DNA from: Rhizobiaceae bacterium
Lineage (GTDB): Bacteria; Pseudomonadota; Alphaproteobacteria; Rhizobiales; Rhizobiaceae
DNA length: 64,000 nucleotides
Assembly: GCA_019635755.1 (NCBI GenBank)
Contig: JAHBYW010000004.1
Location: 124,001 to 188,000, forward strand
Direction of reading: 5' to 3'
Below the pieces are notes generated by a model. The model saw only the letters and a program-made list of their open reading frames with translations. It had not been told where the DNA came from and did no database searches. A program made the position numbers and the translations under genes. This document shows positions 26,904 to 35,216 of this stretch, in pieces (the first letter of the stretch is position 1; each line of letters opens with the position of its first letter).

Positions 26904-27418
26904 CACTTCACCTGCATGGGCAGGCCGGCGACCATCATGACCACGCGGTTGGCCTGCTGGGCGACGCGCTGGTTCAGCCGGCCGGCCGCGTCGCGGAAGC
27001 GGCGTGCCAGTGCATTTTCCGGCACGATGCCCATTCCAACCTCGTTGGAGACGACGAACCACGGGCCTTTCGGCTTTGCGAGAGCCTTCTCCAGCCGCTC
27101 GCATTCGGATTCGAGGTCGTGGTCGGCCAGCATGTGGTTGGTCAGCCACAGCGTCAGGCAGTCGACCAGCACCGCCTGTCCTTTCGGCGCGGCGCCGAGC
27201 GCGCCGACAAGGTCGAACGGCGCATCGACCGTCTCCCAGGCATTGCTGCGCCGCGCACGATGATGCGCGATGCGATCGCGCATCTCCTCGTCGAAGGCCT
27301 GCGCCGTGGCGATGTACCGCCAGGGCGCGGGAAAACCCGACGTCAGGGTCTCGGCATAGGCGCTCTTGCCGGATCGGGCGCCGCCGAGGAGGAACGTCAG
27401 GTGCCTGCGCTCACGCAA
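26903..27418 (-). CDS. cobP: Adenosylcobinamide kinase / adenosylcobinamide-phosphate guanylyltransferase
   Basis: A 171-residue bifunctional enzyme (CobU in Salmonella) that phosphorylates adenosylcobinamide and then adds GMP. The P-loop is LLGGARSGKSAYAE, and HHRARRSNAWETVDAP carries the histidine expected to be guanylylated. VSNEVGMGIVPENALARRFRD is the conserved C-terminal block. It overlaps cbtA by eight bases upstream and cobO by one base downstream. Confidence 0.95.
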   Translation of the reverse strand: MRERRHLTFLLGGARSGKSAYAETLTSGFPAPWRYIATAQAFDEEMRDRIAHHRARRSNAWETVDAPFDLVGALGAAPKGQAVLVDCLTLWLTNHMLADHDLESECERLEKALAKPKGPWFVVSNEVGMGIVPENALARRFRDAAGRLNQRVAQQANRVVMMVAGLPMQVK

Positions 27419-28151
27419 GGCTGCCCTGGGGTGCCGCGAGCGCCGGCGCGAAGCGCTGCCGCACGAAGCCGACCGCCGCTCCGAGCACCACCCAGAAGAC
27501 GAGATTCGTCACAGTGACAGCGACGACGAACTGGTGATGCAGGTCGGCCGGCACCGGTGAATCATGGCTGTCGGGCTGCGGCGCGCCGATGACGTGAGGC
27601 GCGACGATCAGAGCGACGCCGAGCAGCGCCAGCGGCAGCGAGTTTCGGAACGCGATCAGCGCGAGGCCGCCAGCCGTGGCGACGACTGTACCGACCCACC
27701 AGACCTGGCGCGCGGCGAGGTCCGCCGCTGGCATGGCGGGCAGTTCCGGCGGAAGCCCCAGTCCAGGCGCCAGGGTGAAGACGGCGAAGCCGCCGAGGCC
27801 CCAGAAAAGACCCTGGCGCCAGTTGGCGATGCCACCGGCCAGTTCCGACGCGGCCACCAGCAGCAGCGCGAAGCCGATGCCGGTCACGATGTTGGCCATC
27901 GACGTGTAGAAGAAGCGCTCGAAACCGTCCTCCGGCGCCCAGCCCTCGCCATGGTCGTGGGCGGGCGTGCCTTCTTCATGCGCATGGTCGGCAGCGGCGT
28001 CCGCTGCCGGTTCACCTTCGCCCGCGCCCTCGAAGGTCTCTGCCTTGAGGATCAGCGGCACGGTGGCATAGGCCTGCATGGCGGCCATGACGACACCGGC
28101 GACGAGCCCCGCCAGCGCCGCGACGAACACGACGTTCCTGAAGATATTCAT
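27411..28151 (-). CDS. cbtA: CbtA family protein (predicted cobalt transporter subunit)
   Basis: A 246-residue membrane protein with about six hydrophobic segments; the N-terminus NIFRNVVFVAALAGLVAGVV is a typical first helix. A His- and acid-rich loop (DHAHEEGTPAHDHGEG) lies between the first and second segments and probably binds cobalt. CbtA was predicted as a cobalt transporter because it occurs with CbtB under cobalamin riboswitches, as here. It follows the cbtB gene by 15 bases and overlaps cobP by eight. Confidence 0.9.
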   Translation of the reverse strand: MNIFRNVVFVAALAGLVAGVVMAAMQAYATVPLILKAETFEGAGEGEPAADAAADHAHEEGTPAHDHGEGWAPEDGFERFFYTSMANIVTGIGFALLLVAASELAGGIANWRQGLFWGLGGFAVFTLAPGLGLPPELPAMPAADLAARQVWWVGTVVATAGGLALIAFRNSLPLALLGVALIVAPHVIGAPQPDSHDSPVPADLHHQFVVAVTVTNLVFWVVLGAAVGFVRQRFAPALAAPQGSLA

Positions 28152-28166
28152 GATGTCAGCCCTCGC

Positions 28167-28355
28167 TTAGTGGCAGGGAAACGCCATGGAATGGCGATAG
28201 TCGTGACCGGCATTGTGCGCGGCTTCCACATGCGAGAAGCCGACGAAGCCGATAACGAAAATGCCGAGCAGCGCAGCGCTTGCGAGCTGCACCAGGCGCG
28301 ACTGCGAGGACGTCGCTGCCGTGACCGTCTTGCTCGTCGTGTTCATGCCCTTCAT
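28167..28355 (-). CDS. cbtB: CbtB family protein (small predicted cobalt transporter subunit)
   Basis: A 62-residue single-pass membrane protein with the helix LASAALLGIFVIGFVGFSH and a His-rich end (HVEAAHNAGHDYRHSMAFPCH), which matches CbtB. Two starts are possible: ATG 28355 has GGAGG seven bases upstream and is preferred, and ATG 28346 (MNTTSKTV) is an alternative. It is the first gene after the minus-strand cobalamin riboswitch, which ends about 30 bp upstream, so riboswitch control of its translation is likely. Confidence 0.9.
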   Translation of the reverse strand: MKGMNTTSKTVTAATSSQSRLVQLASAALLGIFVIGFVGFSHVEAAHNAGHDYRHSMAFPCH

Positions 28356-28384
28356 CCTTTGCCCTCCACCCGAGGGCGGCAAGA

Positions 28385-28560
28385 GTTCCGTTCCGTCGCC
28401 GGCAGGTCTCCTGGCTCGCGGCTCCGATGCGCCCCAGTCCGCCTTCCCGGGTGTTCCCAGTGGCGTCCGGACGGGGCTTGCCGCTTACAGTTGCGGGGGC
28501 AGCTGCGGATTTGGTCCTGGACCTCACCGCATTCCCTCTTCATTCCCTCGCGGGAACCGT
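28385..28560 (-). ncRNA. Cobalamin riboswitch upstream of cbtB
   Basis: On the minus strand the order is GGTTCCCGCGAGGGAAT, GCGGTG, the conserved GCAGCCCCCGCAACTGTAAGC region, GCCACTGGG, GGGAAGGCGG and finally the B12 box GCCAGGAGACCTGCC (plus-strand 28401-28415). This is the classic AdoCbl riboswitch core. It should repress cbtB-cbtA-cobP-cobO-cobQ when adenosylcobalamin is plentiful. Boundaries are approximate. Confidence 0.93.
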
Positions 28561-28650
28561 CGACTCTCGTTTCATAGCCAATTTCGCCGCCCCAGCAAAT
28601 CGAAATTGCGACGAATTGACGTGCCGGAGCGCCACGCCTAAGAACCGATG

Positions 28651-28839
28651 CGACGGTCCCCTTTCAGCAACGGGAGGGGCTAAGAGGGAATGCGGTGCGG
28701 GCTCGCCCTATCTGGGATCGCCCAACTCCGCAGCTGTCCCCGCAACTGTGAGCGAGGAGCCTCGCGCCGTATGCCACTGGGTCTTGGCCCGGGAAGGCGG
28801 CGGGAGGCGGCGATCCGCGAGCCAGGAGACCTGCCGTCG
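28651..28839 (+). ncRNA. Cobalamin riboswitch upstream of the DUF1636-cobW-cobN run
   Basis: P1 is formed by CGACGG (28651-28656) and CCGTCG (28834-28839). Between them lie GAGGGAATGCGGTG, GCAGCTGTCCCCGCAACTGTG, TATGCCACTGGG, CCCGGGAAGGCGG and the B12 box GAGCCAGGAGACCTGCC (28819-28835). The next start, GTG 28888, is 48 bp away with no clear T-tailed hairpin between, so control of the AAGGAG ribosome-binding site is more likely than termination. It is transcribed divergently from the other riboswitch about 90 bp away. Confidence 0.94.
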
Positions 28840-28887
28840 ATGTTCGATCCGCGCTGCCTGGCGGGTGACCCGGGCCAAGGAGTTGGT

Positions 28888-29304
28888 GTGAGCCTCGAGG
28901 CCAAAGACCCTATACCGCCCGTGCCCTCGGCAATCGCCGTCGAGGACGTGACGATTATCGTGTGCCGCACCTGCCGAGACGAGACCGGCTCGGATGCGCA
29001 CCCGCGCGCCGGGACGCTCCTGGCCGAGAATGCGCGAGCCGCCGCGCAGGGCACCGGCGTTCCGGTCGTGACCGTGGAATGCCTGGGCAATTGCAAGCGG
29101 CGGCTTTCCGCCGCGCTCGTGAGACCAGGTGCGTGGAGCTATGTCTTCGGCGACCTGACCGTTTCCAGCGGTGCCGATCTGGTCGACGGCGCCCGCCTGT
29201 TCGCGACCTCGACGGATGGCCTGATGCCCTGGCGCGGCCGTCCGGACAGTTTGAAGCGCGGGCTCGTCGCCCGCATCCCTCCCCTCGCCTTTCCAAGGAC
29301 TTGA
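28888..29304 (+). CDS. DUF1636 family metal-binding protein
   Basis: A 138-residue protein starting at GTG 28888, with AAGGAG five bases upstream. Four Cys residues suggest metal or cluster binding: VCRTCRDE (CxxC) and VECLGNCKR (CxxxC), in the thioredoxin-like ferredoxin arrangement of the DUF1636 family. The last 30 residues are unremarkable. No experimental function is known to me. Being the first gene after a cobalamin riboswitch and two bases before cobW suggests a role in cobalt handling or corrin synthesis, which is inference. Confidence 0.82.
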   Translation: MSLEAKDPIPPVPSAIAVEDVTIIVCRTCRDETGSDAHPRAGTLLAENARAAAQGTGVPVVTVECLGNCKRRLSAALVRPGAWSYVFGDLTVSSGADLVDGARLFATSTDGLMPWRGRPDSLKRGLVARIPPLAFPRT

Positions 29305-29306
29305 TC

Positions 29307-30344
29307 ATGAGCGCATCCACCCAGCGCGTGCCCTGCACCGTCGTCACCGGCTTCCTCGGCTCCGGCAAGACGACGCTGATCCGCCACATTCTCGAGAACG
29401 CAAACGGGCGACGGCTCGGCCTGATCGTCAACGAATTCGGCGATGTCAGCGTTGACGGCGATATCCTCAAGGGCTGCGGCGTGGACGCCTGCCCGGAGGA
29501 GAACATCGTGGAACTCGCCAATGGCTGCATCTGCTGCACGGTGGCCGACGATTTCGTGCCGGCGCTCGACCAGATCCTGTCGCGAGAGCCGCGCGTCGAG
29601 CACATCCTGATCGAGACGTCCGGGCTGGCGCTGCCGAAGCCGCTTGTCCAGGCCTTCCAGTGGCCGGCCATCAAGGGCCGGGTGACGGTGGATGGCGTGG
29701 TGGCGGTGGTGGACGGCGCGGCAATCGCCGACGGACGGGTGGCCAACGACATGGGCGCGCTTGCGGCCCAGCGGGCTGCTGACGAGTCGCTCGACCATGA
29801 CGACCCGGTCGAGGAAGTTTTCGAAGATCAGGTCGCCTGCGCCGATCTGATCATCCTGTCGAAGAGCGACCTGCTGGATTCCGCCGCCGCCCAGCGCGCC
29901 AACGCAGTCGTCGGCGAGCATCTTGCCCGGTCGGTGAAGATCGTGCCCGTGTCGAACGGCAAGGTCGACCCGTCCGTCCTGCTGGGGCTCGGCCTCGCGG
30001 TCGAGGACGACATCGAGAACCGCAAGACGCATCATGACGACGAGCTTGACCACGAGCACGACGATTTCGACAGCTTCGTTGCCGAAATCCCGGCGATCGC
30101 GGACCCGGCCGAGCTCGCGCGCAAGGTGACGGCGGCCGCCGAGGCCGAGGGCGTGCTGCGCGTGAAAGGGTTCGTGGAAGTGGCCGGCAAGCCGATGCGG
30201 CTTCTGGTGCAGGCCGTGGGACCGCGGGTGAACCATTATTACGACCGACCCTGGCAGGCGGGGGAAGACCGCCGCAGCCGGCTGGTCGTGATCGGCCTGA
30301 AGGGCATCGACCGCGCCGCGATCGAGCGTATCCTGCAGGGATAG
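29307..30344 (+). CDS. cobW: Cobalamin biosynthesis protein CobW (COG0523 GTPase)
   Basis: A 345-residue P-loop GTPase of the metallochaperone family. Walker A is GFLGSGKTTLIRHIL, the metal-binding CxCC motif is in NGCICCTVADD, and a His/Asp-rich stretch (HHDDELDHEHDDFDSF) lies before the C-terminal CobW domain (RVKGFVEVAGKPMRLLVQAV). It is thought to deliver cobalt to the chelatase CobN, which follows directly. It begins two bases after the DUF1636 stop. Confidence 0.95.
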   Translation: MSASTQRVPCTVVTGFLGSGKTTLIRHILENANGRRLGLIVNEFGDVSVDGDILKGCGVDACPEENIVELANGCICCTVADDFVPALDQILSREPRVEHILIETSGLALPKPLVQAFQWPAIKGRVTVDGVVAVVDGAAIADGRVANDMGALAAQRAADESLDHDDPVEEVFEDQVACADLIILSKSDLLDSAAAQRANAVVGEHLARSVKIVPVSNGKVDPSVLLGLGLAVEDDIENRKTHHDDELDHEHDDFDSFVAEIPAIADPAELARKVTAAAEAEGVLRVKGFVEVAGKPMRLLVQAVGPRVNHYYDRPWQAGEDRRSRLVVIGLKGIDRAAIERILQG

Positions 30345-30366
30345 AACAGGAGCCGCGAGGCGCGTC

Positions 30367-33300
30367 ATGCACCTGCTGACCACCTCTTCCGCCACGCTGG
30401 ACGATCTGGCCGAACCGATCGACCTGGCACAGGCCCCGGCCGACATGCTGGCGCTGTCCTTCACGGACAGCGATCTCGCGGCGCTCGCTGCGGCCTGGGC
30501 GCGAGACGCCGACGCGCTGCCCTCGCTGAGGCTGGCATCGCTCAAGGACCTGCGTCATCCGATGTCGGTCGATCTCTGGATCGACCGCGTCGCGCGTAAG
30601 GCCAAACTGATCGTCGTGCGGGTGCTCGGCGGCTATGAATGGTGGCGCTATGGCTGCGACCGGCTGGCGGCCGTGGCACGCGAGAACGGAATCCAGCTGG
30701 CGTTGTTGCCTGGCGAAAGCCATGAGCGCGACGACCGGCTGGCGGACGCGTCCACCTTGCCCCCGGCCGTGCTCGACGCGCTGCTGGCCTATTTCCGCGA
30801 AGGCGGCCCCGGCAATATGGACAGGCTGGTCCGACGCATGGCGGGCCTGACTGGCACATCACCGGAGCGCTCCCTTGGTCAGGGAGAGGTCGTTGGGGCA
30901 AGCTCTGTTGCTCCTGCCACCGCCATCTTCAAGGCCGGCTTCTACCGCCCGGGCGTAGGCGTCGTCACGCCGGACGCGGTCGAGGCCGCCTTGCCCGCAG
31001 GGTCCGCAGTCGTGCCGATCCTGTTCTACCGGTCGATGCTGCTCGCGGCCGACGTGGCGCCGATCGACAGCCTCTGCGAAGCGCTGGCGCGGCGCGGCAT
31101 GGCTCCGGTTCCGGTCTTCGTGTCGAGTCTTAAGGACAGTGAGGTGGTCCGGTTCGTCGAGGTTGCGGCAGACCTTCTGAAGCCCTCGGTCCTCATTACG
31201 GCGACGGCCTTTGCTGCCGGGGGCGACGGTGCGACCCTGTTCGACCGTATCGGCGTGCCGGTGCTCCAGGTCATCACGGCGACCACCCGGCGGGACGCCT
31301 GGGCGACCAACCAGCGCGGCCTGGCGCCGGCCGACCTCGCCATGCATGTCGTGCTCCCCGAACTCGACGGACGGGTCCTGGCCGGTGCGATCTCGTTCAA
31401 GGCCGAAGGCGAGACCCATCCCGCGCTCGGCCATCGTGGCATGGTGAACCGCCCCGAGCCCGACCGGATCGAGGCGTTGGCGGATCGGGTCGCGAGCCTG
31501 GTCCGGCTGCAACGGACCCCGGTCGCGGATCGTCGCGTCGCGATCCTCGTCCCGCATTATCCAAGTGCGCCCGGCCGGACGGGATATGCCGTCGGACTGG
31601 ACGTTCCGCAGAGCGTCCTTGAGATACTGAAAGACATGAAGGACGCCGGGTATAATATTGAAAATATTCCAGAAACCGCGCGGCATTTGCTTGAGATTCT
31701 GGATGAGGAATTGGCTGAGCTGGCGCTCGCCGGATATTGCGAACTGGCCGAGTGTATCCCACCTGGAGCGAAGCAAATCGTAGACGATGCGTGGGGGTCA
31801 GTAGGAGCAGGGGGGGCGGTCCAGCAGGATGAACCCGGCTTCCGTTTCCGCGCGGCGACTTTCGGGAACGTCACCGTCGCACTGGCGCCGGACCGGGGTC
31901 GCTCCGAGGATCGGCGCGCCGACTATCACGACCCAACGCTGCCGCCGCGCCACGACCTCGTCGCCTTCGGGCTATGGCTGCGCGAGGTGCTCGGTTGTCA
32001 CGCGCTGGTCCACGTTGGCGCGCACGGCACGCTTGAATGGCTGCCGGGCAAGACGGTGGCGCTGACCCAAAACTGCTTTCCCGAAATCGTCGCGGGTCCG
32101 CTCCCCGTCGCCTACCCGTTCATCGTCTCCAATCCGGGCGAGGCGGCGCAGGCCAAGCGCCGCATCGGTGCCGTCACCATCGGCCATCTGCCGCCGCCGC
32201 TGACCGGTGCCGGCCTGACGGACGACCAGCAGGCGCTGGAGCGGCTGGTGGACGAATATGCGCAGGCCGACGGGCTCGACCGCCGCCGCCGCGACCGCCT
32301 GGCGAAGCTGATCGTCGCGAAAGCCGGCACGACGGGGCTGGCCACCGAAGCCGGCGTCACTGCGGGCGACGATCCCGACCAGGCGCTGCTGCGCATCGAT
32401 TCCTGGCTGTGCGACCTCAAGGATTTCGCCATCAAGGACGGGCTGCACGTCTTCGGCCGTGTCGAGGCGGATGCCGACCCGATCCGGAAGCAAAGCGCCG
32501 ACGCCGAGCGCGCCGCGCTGCTCGCCGTGCTGGATGGCCGCAGGGTGCCGCCAGGCCCTTCGGGGGCGCCGGCGCGTGGGCGCACCGACGTGCTGCCGAC
32601 CGGCCGCAATCTCTTCGCGTCGGATCCCCGCGCCATGCCGACGCCGACCGCCTTCGACCTCGGCAAGGCGGCGGCGGAGGAGGTGCTGAGGCGCTATCTG
32701 CAGGACCATGGCGACTGGCCGCGGTCCCTGGTCATCGACCTTTGGGGCAGCGCCAGCCTGAGGACCGGTGGCGAGGAGATCGCGCAGGGCCTGTGGCTGA
32801 TGGGCTGCCGGCCACAATGGGATGCCGCCACCGGCCGCGTCACCGGCGTAGAGGTTCTGCCGCCGGCCACGTTCGGTCGTCCGCGCGTCGACGTCACGTG
32901 GCGCATCTCGGGCCTGTTCCGCGACATGTTCCCGACGCAAATCGCGCTGATGGATGCCGCCGCCGACGCGGTCGCCGCGCGCGACGAGGCGGACGGCGAC
33001 AATCCGCTCGTCGCCGAGCGCCGGGCATCGGGAAAGGCCCCTGCCCGCATCTTCGGCTCCGCGCCCGGCACCTATGGCGGCGGCGCTGAAGACTTGCTGG
33101 CTTCGGGCCGCTGGGAAGAGCGCGCCGAGCTTGGCCGCGCCTATCTCGACGCCGCCTCCCATGCCTATGGCGGGGCCGAGGGCGAAGGCCGCGCGGAAGC
33201 CGGCGCGTTTGCCGGCCGCGTCGCGGCTGCAGACCTTCTGGTCCACACCGGCGACGACCCCGGCCGCGACATCCTCGAAGGTTCGGCCGACGTCGCCTTC

Positions 33301-33756
33301 ATCGGCGGTTTCTCGGCGGCCGTCGCGGCTCTGGGCGGCAAGGCCGACGTGATCGCGCTCGATACGACCGATCCCGCGAAACCGCGCGCACGATCGGTTT
33401 CGGAGGCCGTGACGCGGGCGGTCAGGGCCCGCGCCACCAACCCGCGCTTCATCGCAGGCCAGTTGCGCCATGGGCCGCGGGGGGCCGCGGAATTCGCAGA
33501 GACAGTCGACCGGCTGGTGGGCTTCTCCGAGACTACCGGCGCCATTCCGCCGGCGCTGATCGAGGCGGTCTACGATGCCTATGTCGCCGACCCGGCAGTG
33601 CGGACCTTTCTCCTGCGCGAGAACCCGGAGGCGGCCCGCGCCATCGCCGAGCGCTTCCAGTCGGCGCGCCGGCGCGGACTTTGGCATCCGCTGCGCAATT
33701 CGATCGACGACGACCTCGCGGCACTGATCGCCGAGGCACGGGGGATCGCGGCATGA
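30367..33756 (+). CDS. cobN: Cobaltochelatase subunit CobN
   Basis: A 1129-residue large subunit of the ATP-dependent cobalt chelatase that inserts Co(II) into hydrogenobyrinic acid a,c-diamide with CobS and CobT, neither of which is in the window. Recognisable regions are VDLWIDRVARKAKLIVVRVL, HVGAHGTLEWLPGKTVALT, DSWLCDLKDFAIKDGLHVFG and FGSAPGTYGGG. It is shorter than the 1275 residues of Pseudomonas denitrificans CobN. A section near residues 418-478 has lower GC and unusual codons (ATA, AAT, TTG). Its stop overlaps the cobG start by four bases (ATGA). Confidence 0.96.
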   Translation: MHLLTTSSATLDDLAEPIDLAQAPADMLALSFTDSDLAALAAAWARDADALPSLRLASLKDLRHPMSVDLWIDRVARKAKLIVVRVLGGYEWWRYGCDRLAAVARENGIQLALLPGESHERDDRLADASTLPPAVLDALLAYFREGGPGNMDRLVRRMAGLTGTSPERSLGQGEVVGASSVAPATAIFKAGFYRPGVGVVTPDAVEAALPAGSAVVPILFYRSMLLAADVAPIDSLCEALARRGMAPVPVFVSSLKDSEVVRFVEVAADLLKPSVLITATAFAAGGDGATLFDRIGVPVLQVITATTRRDAWATNQRGLAPADLAMHVVLPELDGRVLAGAISFKAEGETHPALGHRGMVNRPEPDRIEALADRVASLVRLQRTPVADRRVAILVPHYPSAPGRTGYAVGLDVPQSVLEILKDMKDAGYNIENIPETARHLLEILDEELAELALAGYCELAECIPPGAKQIVDDAWGSVGAGGAVQQDEPGFRFRAATFGNVTVALAPDRGRSEDRRADYHDPTLPPRHDLVAFGLWLREVLGCHALVHVGAHGTLEWLPGKTVALTQNCFPEIVAGPLPVAYPFIVSNPGEAAQAKRRIGAVTIGHLPPPLTGAGLTDDQQALERLVDEYAQADGLDRRRRDRLAKLIVAKAGTTGLATEAGVTAGDDPDQALLRIDSWLCDLKDFAIKDGLHVFGRVEADADPIRKQSADAERAALLAVLDGRRVPPGPSGAPARGRTDVLPTGRNLFASDPRAMPTPTAFDLGKAAAEEVLRRYLQDHGDWPRSLVIDLWGSASLRTGGEEIAQGLWLMGCRPQWDAATGRVTGVEVLPPATFGRPRVDVTWRISGLFRDMFPTQIALMDAAADAVAARDEADGDNPLVAERRASGKAPARIFGSAPGTYGGGAEDLLASGRWEERAELGRAYLDAASHAYGGAEGEGRAEAGAFAGRVAAADLLVHTGDDPGRDILEGSADVAFIGGFSAAVAALGGKADVIALDTTDPAKPRARSVSEAVTRAVRARATNPRFIAGQLRHGPRGAAEFAETVDRLVGFSETTGAIPPALIEAVYDAYVADPAVRTFLLRENPEAARAIAERFQSARRRGLWHPLRNSIDDDLAALIAEARGIAA

Positions 33757-35216
33757 ATGCGCCGCTCAATCGCCGAGGCGCCTGCCCGACCTTGCGCGCG
33801 CCGATGCAGACCGGCGACGGGCTGCTCGCGCGGCTCTACCCGGTCGATGGCGGGCTGACCCCGGCACAACTGATCGGGCTGGCGAAGGCAGCGGCGCGAC
33901 ATGGCAATGGACTCCTCGAAATCACGCAGCGCGGCAGCCTCCAGGTCCGCGGGCTGACGGAGGCGACCACGGTGCTGTTCGCAGCCGAGGTCGATGGCCT
34001 GGGCATCAGGGTGCGCGACGGCGTGCCTGTCGAGACGGGGCCGCTCGCCGGCCTTGATCCCGAAGAAATCGCGGATCCGAGACCGCTGGCGGAGGCGATT
34101 CGGGGAGGCATCGCGAAAGCCGGACTGGCGGGGCGGCTGGGGCCGAAGGTGGCGGTGGTCGTCGACGGCGGCGGGTCGAGCCGGCTGGAGGGGCTGAAGG
34201 CGGATGTCAGGGTTGAGGCGTGGCGGGATGACGGCGGAGTTCGATGGTGTGTCGAAGTTCCGTCCGCCGAGCGCGTCGTGCAATCCGAGCCGCTGGATCA
34301 GCCGCTTGCTTTGACCACCGCACTTGCTGTTCTCGGGACGATTGCGGAGCTTGGAAATCAGGCTCGGGCGACGGACCTGACGTTGGCGGGGACTGCCTCG
34401 ATTCTCGCTACCCCTCGGCCAGCCATTCAACAGCCACCCCCCTCTTTCCCCTCAAGGAGGGAGATCGGCCAATCGTCATGCGATCGCCGCTCGTTGGGAT
34501 ACGTCTCTTCGACTGCTGATCTGACGCCGAGGGGGGAACTGCCGATCTCCCCGCTTGAGGGGGAGATGGCCGGCAGGACAGAGGGAGGTGCCGGCGTCAA
34601 GGAACTGAGTGACGGCCGGTTTGCCGCCTTCTGCGCTCTGCCATTCGGAAGCGTCGAGGCTGATACGCTTGCCGTCTATGTCGAGGCGGCCGCAAAGGCC
34701 GGCGCCACCGAACTCCGCCTCGCGCCGAACCGTACGTTGATTGCGTTCTGCCCTTCCCGCGAGTCCGCCACCAAGGCGACCGATGTTGCCGGCGCCACCG
34801 GCTTCATCGTCGATCCGGCCGATCCTCGCTCCCGGATCGTCGCCTGCTCCGGCTCGCCGGCCTGCGCCTCGGGTCACATCCCGGCGCGCGCACTGGCCGC
34901 TTCGATCGCAGCCCAGATGCTGGCCGACGGAGCGTTCGAACTGCATATATCCGGCTGCGCCAAGCGCTGCGCGGCGCCATCTCATCGCGGGCTGACGCTG
35001 CTGGGCAGCGGGGACGGCGTGTCCCTCATCTTCGACGGTGGTGGAACCCCCGATGCCTCTCCTCTCGCCCATGTCGCGAAGGAGCGCGTCGAAGCCGCGT
35101 TCGGGCGGGTCGCGGGGCTCGTCTCGGCCGAGAGAAGGCAGGGCGAAACCGGCATCGACACCTTGCGGCGCATCGGCCAGCAGCGGCTCTCCGCCGCATT
35201 CGCGGAAGGAACCTGA
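33753..35216 (+). CDS. cobG: Precorrin-3B synthase CobG, with an in-frame palindromic insert
   Basis: A 487-residue oxygen-dependent enzyme related to sulfite and nitrite reductases that oxidises precorrin-3A to precorrin-3B. The N-terminal ferredoxin-like half (LLARLYPVDGGLTPAQL, ITQRGSLQVRGL) is normal. The C-terminal half carries the 4Fe-4S and siroheme-type cysteines, CSGSPACASGH and SGCAKRC. Between them, residues 228-280 are the translation of a 156-bp palindromic repeat (34435-34590) and do not look like protein sequence of the family. The insert lies in the linker between halves and keeps the frame, so activity may be retained. Its start overlaps cobN, and its stop overlaps cobH by one base. 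Confidence 0.92.
   Translation: MNAPLNRRGACPTLRAPMQTGDGLLARLYPVDGGLTPAQLIGLAKAAARHGNGLLEITQRGSLQVRGLTEATTVLFAAEVDGLGIRVRDGVPVETGPLAGLDPEEIADPRPLAEAIRGGIAKAGLAGRLGPKVAVVVDGGGSSRLEGLKADVRVEAWRDDGGVRWCVEVPSAERVVQSEPLDQPLALTTALAVLGTIAELGNQARATDLTLAGTASILATPRPAIQQPPPSFPSRREIGQSSCDRRSLGYVSSTADLTPRGELPISPLEGEMAGRTEGGAGVKELSDGRFAAFCALPFGSVEADTLAVYVEAAAKAGATELRLAPNRTLIAFCPSRESATKATDVAGATGFIVDPADPRSRIVACSGSPACASGHIPARALAASIAAQMLADGAFELHISGCAKRCAAPSHRGLTLLGSGDGVSLIFDGGGTPDASPLAHVAKERVEAAFGRVAGLVSAERRQGETGIDTLRRIGQQRLSAAFAEGT
34435..34590. repeat. Palindromic repeat element inserted in frame within cobG
   Basis: The left arm (34435-34469) has the form CACCCCCCTC, CCCCTCAAGG, GGGAGATCGGC; the right arm (34541-34590) has GCCGATCTCCC, CTTGAGGGG and AGAGGGAGGTG. 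They are inverted copies of each other with a few mismatches and a 15-base difference in the right arm. The translation includes SPLEGEMAGRTEGG, which I recognise as a typical false-protein reading of a dispersed rhizobial intergenic repeat. The length of 156 bp is exactly 52 codons. Confidence 0.85.

Noticed and set aside
30865-30892. A possible third palindrome (CTCCCTTGGTCAGGGAG) within cobN
   Set aside because: The inverted repeat is short and falls in a variable linker. It does not share sequence with the cobG or cobO-cobQ elements closely enough to call.
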